From NCBI GenBank assembly GCA_934045075.1, contig OW203730.1:12890505-12954504 (forward strand): a DNA stretch of 64,000 nucleotides, in the 5' to 3' direction. The notes under the pieces are model-generated. The model worked only from the letters and a program-made list of their open reading frames with translations. It searched no databases and was not told the origin of the DNA. Made by a program: the position numbers and the translations under genes. Positions 22,001 through 33,700 of this stretch are shown piece by piece. This stretch comes from Yponomeuta sedellus. Lineage: Eukaryota; Arthropoda; Insecta; Lepidoptera; Yponomeutidae. How positions within the stretch are numbered: the stretch's first letter is position 1; each line of letters begins with the position of its first letter.

Positions 22001-23152
22001 CATTATCTACCTAGTAGCAAGGCTAACACTGGGGAGATTGTTTTTGCAAGCAAAATTCATTTTTACGCTAAATAAGCACAGATTTGAGAAGACTTAGGGA
22101 AATGTAACAGCATATTGAGGTATATAGGGTAGGTATATAGACTTATACACACTTCAAGAAACTCACATATTCTGTAGGTCATTACAAACATTATTGAGTT
22201 TTAAAGTTGGTGGGAATTTTTATCAGCATAACTTTGTAGAAAGGAATTTGAATCATAAACCAATAATTTCTTGCCTAGAAACCTTATCGTTTTTAGTTTT
22301 CTTGTAGAGAAAGATTGCAAAATTCCAATTGAAAATTTATTCAGAACTATTTTGGGGATAAAGTCAGTAAGCATGTAGTTTACTTTGACACCTACAATGT
22401 ATAGCTATCGGGACGGATTTAAACAGTAATTTATTTTTAAAAAGTTTCCTGTTTTGAGCAATACCATATTTCTATGGTTTACGGGCGAATCATAATTAAC
22501 ATAGAGATCTATTTTAAAACAGATATTATTGCATCATTAAGCGCCTCTCAAATGAGTATGAAATAGCCACGAAGTGTGCTTAATGAGTACGCGTTCGTGT
22601 GTGATTTAATGTCTTTTGTTTTTATTCGGCTTTCGCTATTACAATGGGCGGACCTGACGACAAACTCCGCGTGGAAAGTGTTTGCTTATTATCGTAGCAC
22701 TATGGGTCTGTTACGTCTCTGGCTACCCATCTCAGTAACTGGAGATGGGCGAAAGTTACTTTTTGTTTGTTATTCTCTGACAGCGTCCTTAATGTTTGCA
22801 AAGGATAGCCCGCAGACTGCTTATGCTTGAGCACGTATTTTTTTATCAAAGTATTCCTTTCAAGAATATAAATTACTTTGCTTTTTATTACAACATGGAG
22901 GACGGACTGAAATAATTCTTGATCGAGCTTCAACTGTCCATTATCAAAAGTTGTCGCTATGTGGGTGGGACAATAGAGATCATCACTAAGTTTTCTAAGA
23001 ATTGATTAAGACGTTTTCTCGGAAATGGTAAGATTCAGACGAAAATTATGTAGGAAATGTACGAATTACAGCCATCCTTTGGAGCCGATTTTTGAATTTC
23101 GAACGCGGTCCATTATATAATTTTGTTAACTCTGTTAACACCGCCCGATTTG
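19013..23152. other. no gene seen
   Basis: Over 4 kb of AT-rich, unique-looking sequence. Frames such as 20964-21215 and 22576-22830 lack motifs or codon bias. Compatible with intron or intergenic DNA. Confidence 0.45.
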
Positions 23153-23213
23153 GATGAAATTTTGATAGAATGATCGTTTGTCTATCAAACGACCATTCTA
23201 TCAAAATTTCATC
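23153..23213. repeat. 28-bp-arm hairpin
   Basis: Arm GATGAAATTTTGATAGAATG... at 23153-23180, loop TCTAT, complementary arm 23186-23213, with one mismatch in 28. Confidence 0.85.
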
Positions 23214-23579
23214 AGGCTCGCCCCCTAGTTTAATTTGTATGTTTTTAGTGCTGAACTTTTTTAAAGTCGTTTAATTTTTTTATTCCAAAAAACTATTTTT
23301 TGTTGTTAGTTCAAATAGTTCAATAGTCCTTCAAATTGTGTTGTCTGAAAGCAAACCCACGAATGACTATTAAAATACTCAAATCGCCTCATGTGTGCCT
23401 TTGACAGTTGAAGAGTTACTTCGATTTGTTCAGGATCCCATCATTAGATCCTAACTTGGTCACTATGGTGGCCACCTGTGAAGTCTTCCAGTTTAAACAA
23501 AAAAAGAATTTTCCTAAACGGGCTTCGAGGAATTGGGGAACATATAAAAATATTAAAAAAAAGATCACGACAAATCGAG

Positions 23580-23625
23580 AACCTCCGCCTTTGTTATAAG
23601 TCGGTTAAAAAGGAGGCATTTATCA
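23580..23625 (-). repeat. degenerate repeat end, related to the one at 895-960
   Basis: Reads GAACCTCCGCCTTTGTTATA then AGTCGGTTAAA, an imperfect reverse complement of the TTTAACCGACTTC...AAGGAGGAGGTTC type of lepidopteran repeat end. Confidence 0.4.
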
Positions 23626-24069
23626 AGATGGGTTAGGCACGAATGCACAGCAATTAGACAGTCTGAGACAGTGCACGCGCATTGACTTTAAGCGGAATCG
23701 TTATCAAGAATTGTATGCATTCCACTCTCTAATGTGCACAATATATGCAATATATGTCGTACTGATTATATTCATCTAACGCGATAAGATGAACTGTGGG
23801 GCGCCCGCATAACTGCTTAATGAATTTTCAATTACTTATCAAGCCTAGGGTGAGACCGTTTCATTGAACATTCTATTTAATGCACTCAGCGTTGGTTGTT
23901 CAATGAACGTAATAAAATCCTTTACTCTTTTACGCGGCATTGTGATGTTTTATTAACATATGAATGTTGTTTTTTTTTCTTCACCATTGATTAACCATTA
24001 GGCGATAGTTTCGGTAAGAACCGTAAATTTTTCTGTAACGTGATACTTCGATACATAATGTGAATTTTA

Positions 24070-24117
24070 GGTAGCGTTTTTCAAGAAGGGCAAACACCCT
24101 TCTTGAAAAACGCTACC
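24070..24117. repeat. perfect 21-bp-arm hairpin
   Basis: Arms GGTAGCGTTTTTCAAGAAGG(G) at 24070-24090 and its exact complement at 24097-24117, loop CAAACA. Far too short a loop and stem for a canonical miRNA precursor. Confidence 0.9.
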
Positions 24118-25103
24118 CGAATAATTAAGATACCTCTGAGACTAGAACTTCCAGTTTGTCTTCGACGCTGTGTCTTCACGGTTTACGCTCTGATGCTGGG
24201 CTTACAATTACAATTGCATACAAATAGCGTCCTTGCTGCATTACAATAAAGTTAAAGTTCCGACCTGTTCTGTTTAAACCAGAACATAAAGAAGAGTGTC
24301 CTTCAACAGTACGGTAGTTACAGAAAGGACACTCGGAGAGGTTTCAATTTCAGCACCGCCATTCGTGGTTAGTCGTTTGCTCGAGACTCTGGTTTACGCA
24401 ATTTTAATTGCGGTTTTAGGGTTAACTACTTGGAAAGAAATTGTGAGATTGGACAACCAGGGTTTCAGGTGAGTAACAAGAAAAAACATTCTGTGCGTTT
24501 CGTAACTAAGTCTACAGAGGCAAATTAACGACATACGAAGCGTAAAAATCATCGATAACAGTAAGGCCCGTATCGATTTATCCTAACTACTTCTTAATGC
24601 CACCGGACGTTATATAACATGTAATGCAATCGATTATCCAATGGAACTGGTTTCTTACTTCCTAAAAAGAGATGTCATGACATGCGCTTTGACTGACTCC
24701 ATTAACTTCTTTGATGCAAAACCCGCCCGGATTAACATGTCCGGTGATTTTATTAAAATGTAAGGAGTAGTTGCTTTCACGATCGTTTAGCAATGCAATG
24801 GTCTGTCGTGTGTTCATTTGCATTTATAGTTGTCGATAAGCGTGTGGGCTAACTTGATTTATTGTTAACTTAGCCTAGTTTTGGGACTACTTTTGATATA
24901 TTTGGCGAGGTAGAGCAAGCACTTGTCGTGATTGACAGAATACGCTGATTACTTATAATCTCTACCGTGCGACCAAATGTCAAGGGGTTTTGATGTCAAG
25001 TTTCATACATTTTACAACATTGTTGCGTTGTTGACCTGAGTGGGCTTGTAATTTAGGTGAACGAGCTTATAAAATTATCCACAACATCATTATTGACTAA
25101 TAG

Positions 25104-25144
25104 AAAAACCCACATAGCATTATAGGATGCTATGTGGGGTTTTT
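25104..25144. repeat. 17-bp-arm hairpin
   Basis: AAAAACCCACATAGCAT at 25104-25120, loop TATAGG, and the complement with one extra G at 25127-25144. Confidence 0.85.
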
Positions 25145-26428
25145 ATCAATACTTTATACCTAGTTATTCTCGTTTGCGGAAGTTGCGTTAACTTCGTACT
25201 TACTATCGAAATCAATGATGAATGTCACATTCTTACAGATTTCACTGAATGACAATCTCTCCCATTGTAAAATTTCTGGAGCTTATGATATTTTAATGCT
25301 ACAATACTTCACCGAATTGAAATTCAATATAAAGTACCGGTACTTGTACGGTACCTACTTATTACTAAAGAAAAAATAAACACTGTGGTTGAAATTTTGT
25401 GAAAATTTAAAACTGTGGTATGTTTTTAACGTTCAGAATTATATAAGTAAAATATTTACACGAAAAATTATTTATCAATGCCCTTTTTTCGGTACTCGGT
25501 ACAAATTAGTCTACTCGTCTGGATAGTTATTCTCTGAAATATCGGCAAGTCAAGTTACGTACGTAGGAGACTCGCTTGTGCAATCTCGAAATTGAAATGG
25601 AATGATTGCACTAAACCCATAGAATTATGACCCACAACTTGATATTTGTACAAATTTCGTTCGAGTTGCAATCCTAATCTGTTGAGCTATTTCTGTGTGG
25701 CGCCATATCAGTTCTTTCTGAATTATTATGTCGTTCACTCATCCATGCGTTCACTGCTAAACGTCTTACTAGAAACCATAAAGTTTCGCCAAGGTTGCTC
25801 TAGCTCGCGTCTAGCTACTGGACGTTTTTAAGATGTTTTAACTGCAACTTCAGATAATAACACAAACAGCCGAATGATCTATTTTGCATGTTTTTTTTAT
25901 CAAATACACTCCCACCTTGTTTTCAAAACCTCTCTACCAATAAACGATGGGTTTGAAGCAAAAGAACATAACAATTTTTAGTTATATTAGGCTCTACATT
26001 TGCTCAATGCTATTCTCTCCCTTTGTAAGAAGTGTAACAAGATGCCCACGGTCGTGATAAATAACTAGTAAAAGTCAACTCCTCGCCCACGTGCCTGGCT
26101 AAAAACGGCAGTCCCGCATTCCTTAGCCCCTGTTGTGGTGGACGCTTTCACCGAATCAACATTTTGTAGAGATGAAAGGTCAACCTAGGTTCTTCTTAAA
26201 AATAAGACCTCGTCCTCCTCAAAGTGGTGAATTGAGGCGCCAATTTATATTAAATATTTAACTCACCAAAAAGTGACGTCAAAACAGAAGGTTTTCTCGT
26301 AAAATTTGGTTATCCTTAGAAGAAGACCTTGGTCCTGGCCAGGGATTTATATTTTATTTATTGCATTACATAACAGATAAGTTATGTTGCATGTTATAAT
26401 ATCATGGTGAAGGCTTACAATCTAGTTA
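25145..26428. other. no gene seen
   Basis: AT-rich, no supported feature up to the rosa-like element. Confidence 0.45.
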
Positions 26429-26430
26429 TA

Positions 26431-27349
26431 CAGGGTGGCCAACTTGGAGGTATACAACTTTTTTTTGCCGCCATTTTGTTTTGGCGGTAAATATCACAGT
26501 TGTTGCATGAAAATTACTTTGTGTAGATACAGCAAATTTATTATGGAGCGTTGTACGACAGAACAACGTGTTTTAATTAATAAAACGTTTTACTCAACCC
26601 AATCATGTATTGCGGAAACTCTGAGAAAATTGCAGCCTATGAGTGACGAAGCTCATTTCGATCTCAGCGGATTTGTTAATAAACAAAATTCTCGCTATTG
26701 AGGAGAAGAATAACCTTCTTTGATCCACAAACGACTACTGCGTCGAGTAACAGTTTGGTGAAGAATTTGGTCAGGAGGGGTAGTTATTTCTTTGAAGATG
26801 CTATAGGTGATGCTGTTACAGTGAATGGAGATCGGTACCATGAGATGACTATCAATTTTTTCTCGAATCAACTGAATCAATTGGGCTTAGGAAACATGTG
26901 GTTTCAACAAGACGGGGCCACATTTCACACGGCACGAGCCACAGTAGAAACATTAAAAATAATATTTCCCGGTCGATTAATTTCAAGAAAGGGTGACATT
27001 GATTGGCCCCCAAGATCGCCTGATTTAACAGCTCCTGACTTTTTTCTGTGGGGCTATCTAAAGGGACGTGTCTATGCTAACAGGCCAATGAATCTTCAGC
27101 AATTAAAACAAAATATTCGAGACACAGTCACGGAGATAACGCAGGAAATGTGTGAAAATATGATGAAAAACGCGATGAAAAGGGTTCGCATCTGCGATGC
27201 TGCTAGAGGAGGACATTTGTCTGACATTATTTTCCATGTTTAACTGCCGGCTCTAAATGCTATATTTAACAAGAAATACTTAATATATTTTATATTTCAT
27301 AAAATAAAATTACAAAACTAAAGTGTATACCTGTTATTTGGCCACCCTG
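26431..27349 (+). mobile_element. rosa-like (DD41D) mariner-superfamily transposon, internally deleted
   Basis: Ends CAGGGTGGCCAA (left) and TTGGCCACCCTG (right), with subterminal GGTATACA in both, and TA duplications at 26429-26430 and 27350-27351. At 919 bp it is shorter than an autonomous element of this group, and the transposase confirms a missing middle. Confidence 0.88.
26543..27243 (+). pseudogene. rosa-like transposase pseudogene
   Basis: 26543-26699 encodes an N-terminal HTH start (MERCTTEQRVLINKTFYS) fused too early to FVNKQNSRY, so the central domain is deleted. Stops follow at 26699 (TGA where Trp is expected) and 26711. The frame then shifts, and 26790-27243 is open: EDAIGDAVTVNGDRY, QQDGATFHTA, WPPRSPDLTAPDFFLWGYLK. 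Between the Asp of QQD and that of APD I count 41 residues, the DD41D (rosa) spacing. The first catalytic Asp region is not intact. It cannot make transposase. Confidence 0.85.
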
Positions 27350-27351
27350 TA

Positions 27352-29070
27352 TATTCCTTATCGATTAAATTGTATACAGATTGTAACGAAATCCCCATAT
27401 ATATCCAAACAGTGGGGTTATATTTGTGAATACGAACCACTTTTCGAAATCGCGCTACAATTATCAGATGTGCTAAAGATACCCTACTCAGCATTAAAGT
27501 GTACGACTTATAATTTTTTCGCGATCTCAGAGTTTTTTTCATACTAAAATTTGTTTAGAATGATGAGTAGAACTCTTCGTTTTCGGATGTATTGCAAAGC
27601 AGAAAAGGTATTTTTCAAAGTCAACATGAATCAACGCAAAAAGAAAAATAGATATGTACTGTCACTGCATTGGCTGTTATTGCAATGGGATTCGATCGAT
27701 ACTATGCCGTACTTCTGTGAACTAAGCGTTTGGCAAAATGTGCCTCGGTCAACTGCCCAGTAATTTTTTTTGTACAATGTTTTAATTTATTTATTTTCGA
27801 ATATGCTGCCTTAAACTTGGTGTATAGTAATTTTTCTAGTAATTAATTATGTTTTTGTTAATCAGACGGGCTAAGGTGGGCAATCAGCACGCCATATTTG
27901 CAAAAAAATAATAATAAATTTATTAAATATTACAGGCTGTTCAAATACTGACGCCCACCGGACAGAAATGCATACTGGAAAGGGAGAGAATAATAACATT
28001 TAACATTCCATATTTTTCTTTTTCTGGGAAATTAATACAATTACTTTACGGATTTTTGCTGTAAGTATTTAGGATTTCGTTAGTTTATTTTTACAGGTGT
28101 ACCTACGGAACTATGCACGTAGACCTTTTTACTACTTCTCAGACTTACAAGGTTTGCAGAATATGGCAAAGAAGCGTAAATATATCTGTGGTAAATATAA
28201 TCAAGCGCTAAGCTATTTTGAGATCTCGATGTTTTGAATGATTATGGCAAATAGCAATATAGTTATCGGTTACAAAATTAGTTTTCTAAAAGAAAGCGTT
28301 AAAATATTAATGAAATTTCTTGTGTAAGAAAATAATTTAAGTAGATGCATTTCTGAGAAAAAATACATTTTATATAACAGTGTGGCTTTGAACTTTATTA
28401 TCACCTAAGCAGTTCATTTCCCAGACAAATTGAAAAAAAAATGTACTGATGGACCGTTGTTGAACAAACGGATTTCAAACGAAACAAATATTGTATGTAC
28501 GTTCAACCACACAGGTATTAAAAAGTATACTGTTTACAATGTAAATAATACGTACTTTCGGTTCAGGAAAGGCGTTAGTTTTTTAACTCCCGGTATTATT
28601 GTACAGATGAACGAAAATAGAGAACTGGCCTAATCTTAATACAGACTTATCTAGTTATTCGTCCCAGTTTACATTCACAGATTTAGGTGCCAGCATGACT
28701 AGTATGTACTGCAATTACGTTCCTAAATTTCTCGGGATCGAAGAGCGAGTAACAAACCAGTCTCGGTCAATGCCTATCACGGCCCGTATGATTATAAGAG
28801 TCGGTTTTCCACTCCCACCCACATACGTGCTGACTCTGATGTGTAATTATGTGAAACACTTTGATCTAATCAGTCTTCAGACGCAACGTTAACCTCGGTG
28901 GCAACCGCAAGTGTTTCAGAAACTTCAATACCTACCTACCCCTTAAATACATCTCGGCTATATCTGATATCAGAGTCGTTTCTTCTGAAGGCGTGCTAAT
29001 AATTGAATGACTAAATTAAACATCATTTAGTATTTCTTAATGATCTGCGATACCCATACATAGTTATTAT
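27352..29070. other. no gene seen
   Basis: AT-rich; frames of 60-75 residues without motifs. Confidence 0.45.
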
Positions 29071-29207
29071 TAAACGGGTCTAATAGTTATATATTAACGA
29101 GTCTACCCGAGACCACGGGAACTGTAACGCTGCCGAAACGTCAGAAATAAGGTAATTACGTTTTACCTAATAAATAATCGCACTTAGACCCGTTTAATAT
29201 ATAACTG
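29071..29207 (+). repeat. Penelope-like LTR fragment
   Basis: Two diverged direct copies of a TAGTTATnATTAAaCGgGTCTA unit at the left and its complement (TTAGACCCGTTTAATATATA) at the right. Between them lies CCGAGACCACGG (29107-29118) followed by TGCCGAAACG (29131-29140), the same pairing block found in the arms of the Penelope-like element at 35282-36246. Probably a solo or truncated LTR of a related family. Confidence 0.55.
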
Positions 29208-29659
29208 AACATAATTTTCCTACAATCAAGTAAGTTAATCCTGATTCAAATGAATAATGTGTAGTACTTAAGAAAGTTTAATTCAAAATATTTTTCTCTT
29301 AAATGCACAACACACGTAGAGATTTTAGAAATGCATAATTTCTTCTACACGAAAATGTAATCAGTTCCGATTGCAAATGTCAATTTAATCTATTTTATTA
29401 GCATTCGACTGCAACTCGCAATTCTAAGGTCAAATGGTAAGTAGATTTGCAAATCTATTGCATTAGGGAACTCACTCATGCATATTCAAAGTTATTTTCT
29501 GCTGTTTGACGTTTCATTGGCGGTGGACAGAACAAGACTACCTACTTATAGGTGCTTTTTTTCCGGAATAGCGTCAAATCAAACAAATTTTATTTTGACG
29601 TAAAGAATTCACATTCTGTTTGCTAAATGTAATGTACCTACAATGTAAAATGTAAGCCA

Positions 29660-29700
29660 TACTTCACCACGGGGGCCATGTCCGGGTTGGTGGAGTCTAC
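29660..29700 (+). repeat. LINE/SINE tail fragment
   Basis: AAGCCATACTTCACCACGG followed by GGGCCATGTCCGGGTTGGTGG, shared with 51630-51661 and, inverted, with 62561-62595. A common lepidopteran retroelement tail type. Confidence 0.55.
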
Positions 29701-29756
29701 GAATACGAAGCTATAATTATAAACCTTAGTTTTATTTGAATTAAAATATATATTTT

Positions 29757-29793
29757 TTAATTGTCCTCAGCACGGATTAGTGCAACAAAATGA
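29757..29793 (+). repeat. old SINE family 1 tail, target of copy E
   Basis: TTAATTGTCCTCAGCACGGA then TTAGTGCAACAAAA is a diverged tail of family 1. Copy E inserted just behind it. Confidence 0.65.
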
Positions 29794-29806
29794 ATAAAAT
29801 ATAGTA

Positions 29807-30029
29807 AAAAACCTATTTAGAGGCTAAAAATTCCACCCATGCCGGGATTCGAACCCGCGACCTCTGGCTATCCGTGCCAGCGCTCTATCCAACTGAGCTA
29901 ATGGGCGACTCACCGGCATCAGTGAAATTTCGAACCTCTTTACACTATTCTCTGTATTACGTACAGCCTCTAAATAGGTTTTTTAAAATTGTCCTTAGCA
30001 CGGGTTAGTGCATAAAAAATAAAAATTGT
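29807..30029. mobile_element. SINE family 1, fold-back copy E
   Basis: 29807-29967 is minus-strand SINE (tail start, tRNA-like domain, part of the head to ATTACGTACAG), fused to a plus-strand tail from CCTCTAAATAGG. It is flanked by the 13-bp direct repeat ATAAAATATAGTA at 29794-29806 and 30030-30042. The ends therefore form a short inverted repeat AACCTATTTAGAGGC / GCCTCTAAATAGGTT (sharing part with the junction). Confidence 0.88.
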
Positions 30030-30042
30030 ATAAAATATAGTA

Positions 30043-30717
30043 GTTTGTACTCTCAACAAAAGACTACCTTTAATTTATTTTTATCATTTTCGGATTAATT
30101 TCCTTTATGTGCTGTAACTCTGTAAGACCTTGCTCCTTGCCAAACACGATCCTGAGTCAACGGAAAGGCTTTATAGATTTTGTTTGATACGGATGCTTAT
30201 TTAAAAAATAGTACTTATATAGTGCGATTAGTGAATAAAGGACGGATTTAAAACGAGGTCCATATCTGAATAAAGAGCAAGTGAATTTTTCTAACTATTG
30301 TTTCAGTGTTAGAATCCTTTACTTGTTAATGAATCTGGCTCTTGATTTACCTATAATTCAATAGTTATATACTACTACTACTATATACTTTATACCATAA
30401 ATAGAAAAAAGAAAAAGACTTGAGCGAAAATAGACATTTTAAGAATAAAATGGCGGGTTTAATTAATTAAAATGCATATTCAAACTGGAACAATTACTAA
30501 AATTAAGGGTAATTTTCATATAATTATTATTAGGATCTTAAACTTGCGTCGAAAATGTCAACCAATCAAAGCTCGTGGAGTTATTTGCACAATGAGTTTA
30601 TTATATGTCGAGTATTCTCAAGGAGTTTGTATCAAATATTTTTTGCGTAAGGAGGTTGTTTAGCATTCAGACGGAGGTTGAATATATTGATGTAGGAATT
30701 TGGATTTTAAAAATTTT
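30043..30717. other. no gene seen
   Basis: AT-rich flank of the LINE. GATTAGTGAATAAAGGAC at 30229-30246 recurs near 34052 on the other side of the LINE. Confidence 0.45.
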
Positions 30718-33700
30718 TTTTTTTTAAGTCGTTTATATACAAAATACAAATAGTTTAGTTTACAAATAGTTTATTTCTTAAAAATAGTTTCAATTTAACA
30801 ATTCCACTTACTTAACTTAGCTGTAAGAACCAACCGATGACATTTTTATAATAAGTGGCAAGCTTCTGTTGCTGAACTAGGCAGAGCCTGTGTTTCAGCA
30901 TACAGTGCCGCACCCCACGGGCAGGAATGGCGCAATTAATAGGGTTAGGCCTTTACAGTTTGCTATAGTATTAGAAACATAATGAACTTTACAATTAAGT
31001 GATATATATAAAAACAAATGTACCGATTAAGAAAAAAATTAAATATAAATATAAAACGTGTGTAGTGTGTGGGTTTGATCCTCTTGGTGTGTATAGAGTG
31101 AAAAGTGTGTGAGTGTATGTAAGAGGGTGTGTAAATGGAATGCAAAATTTGGTTTTATTTTATTCAACAACCGAAAGAATATTTTCTGTTTCTGCGTATG
31201 TTAAGTTTTGTAACCATTTGGATACTACGCGCTTGCAAATAATTTTTACAAGAGGGTAGATATTTAATATTTTATTTATTTTATTATATAGATATGGACC
31301 AAGAAATGTATAAAATTTTCTAACAAAAGAGGTGCGCGGGCTTTTATTTAGCTTTATGACTCTATAATGTCGTCGGGTATTCAATAGTGGAGTGAAACTT
31401 GTTGATTTGTGCTGTCTTACAATAATACTTAGTATAAAGAGCTGCCTCACGGTTAAGACTTCACAATATTTGTATAGAGAGGAGGTAGGGAAGAAGTATG
31501 GGCGGAAAGTACAAACCTTTAGAATTATTCTTTGAGCAATCTCAACCTTCTTGATTATGGTCTTCGAGGCCCCACCCCATGAGGAGATACAGTATGAAAT
31601 CAGGGACTGGCACAGAGCGAAATAAATCTGTTTTAGTGGTATTGGATCAAGTATGTGCCTTAGTTTTTTAAAAATATAAATTAATTTTCTAATTTTAGCA
31701 GACAGGGATTCTATATGTCTCCTAAAGTTAAGATTGTCGTCAATTATTATACCTAAGTATCTTATTGAATCTACCCTTTCTAGGCATGGACAATCACAGT
31801 GTGATGTACCTGTGGTGCATTGATGGACTATTAACTTGTCTTGATGATTAATAACAGGTGTGTTACGCATAGAAAAAGAAAGATACCTAGTTTTTTCAGA
31901 ATTCAAGGTTAGAAAGTTGCTCTCAAGCCAGCACTGAACAGTATCCAGGCCCTGCTGTGCCAGTTTGTAAGCTAAATTCCAAGATTTTTCAGTGAAAAGT
32001 AAAGCGGTATCATCTGCATATGAGATTATTTTGCCTTGGAATGGAGTAAGAGAGAGGAGATCATTTAAATAGATGAGGAAAAGGGTAGGCCCGATAATAC
32101 TTCCTTGAGGAACTCCATACGTCATAGGTAGGTCTTCGCTAACAAAGTTATTTACCTTGACATGCTGATATCTGTCGGAGAGATAGTCTGTAAATATATT
32201 AAGTTGGTCACCTCTAACTCCAATTGCTTGGAGTTTTTGTAAGAGCAAGGGAACAGAGACCGTATCAAAGGCCTTAGCGAGGTCAAGGAACACCCCAATG
32301 CATTTGAGACCTTCATCTAGTTTACTGGAAATGTGATCCGTTAAAGTGTGTACAGCATCATCTGTGGACAAGCCAGTGCGAAAGCCATACTGATTGTCTG
32401 ACAGAATATGATGCTCCTCTAAAAAAATCATTAATCTAGTATTAACGATTTTTTCCAGCAGTTTCGACAATGACGGCAGTATCGAAATTGGCCTGTAATT
32501 TATGATACGGTCTCTGTCACCACCCTTGTGAATTGGTTTTATCTCAGCTATCTTCAGTACGCTCGGAAATACACCATCTCTCAAGCACATGTTGAAAATA
32601 TGGGTCAGGGGTGGAATGAGAAGTCCTCTATGGTCCTTTAAAAGCTTATTGGGAATTTTGTCAAATCCAACAGAGCATTCGTTTTTTAGACCGGTGATAA
32701 GTCTCTCCATTTCTTCATGATCAGTTGGGAAAAGTACAAAGGAGTTAGGTACAGTGGATGGAGGATTGTATGGAGGTCTTTGGGAAGCATTTACTTTATG
32801 CTGTTGGATTTCAGCAAGTGATTTACCTACATTCGCGAAGTACTCATTAATCCCATTGACAGACTCTATCGGTGTTGTTCCAAGAGTAAGAAGTTCTTTT
32901 GGACTAGATTTGATATTGGCAGTATTAGTAATTGTTTTAATTGCATTCCATAGCTTTTTGCTGTCATTGCCAGCGTTATCAATTTGTTCTTTGTCGTATG
33001 ATCGTTTGACTCTTTTAAACAACGCATTACAGAAATTTCTGTACCTGGTGTAAATAAGCTTGGAGAGTAGGTTCTCGGGGCAACGTTTGGTTTGTTTGTG
33101 AAGCTTATCTCGATGTCGTGCGCATCGTAGTAGACCAGGTGTAATCCACGGCTTTATGATTTTATAACGGTTTGATAGAGTTTGAGTTTTTGTATTTTTT
33201 ACAATAGCTTCTTGAATAAATTCTGTTAAATATGTCATCGATATTTGCGCGTCGTTTGAACTGTATATTAAACTTAAATCTAGGTTATTCATATGTTGTT
33301 TTAAGCCATTGTGATCAGTTTTATTAATAGAGACAACAGCATAATTACGCCGTGGCTTACTTTCCAAGAAAAACATTATGGTCTTGTGATCTGTGATTGC
33401 TGATTGAATTATCATAGTTAGTGCAGGATGCCTCGTTTTTAGTAAAATGTGATCTAAGCAGGTGCCACTCGCATCTCGAGTTATGAGTGTGTGCGCTGGA
33501 AGTAGACCATGGTACGCTGTAAGATTAAGGTATGATTCAGCAGCAGAATCATTTTTCTCTGGATTAATTGCAATATTAAGGTCACCAGTTAAAATTATAT
33601 TTTCGTATTGACATAATTTTGACAGAATTTCATTCAATGAATTAAAAAATGGGTCAAGATTTTTATGCGACGGAGATCTATATATTGCAAGGACTACGGT

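Noticed and set aside
24070..24117. microRNA precursor
   Set aside because: Perfect 21-bp stem with a 6-nt loop is too short for normal processing and has no lower stem; a template-switch palindrome is more likely.
32754..33053. 99-residue plus-strand frame
   Set aside because: Antisense shadow of the LINE ORF2.
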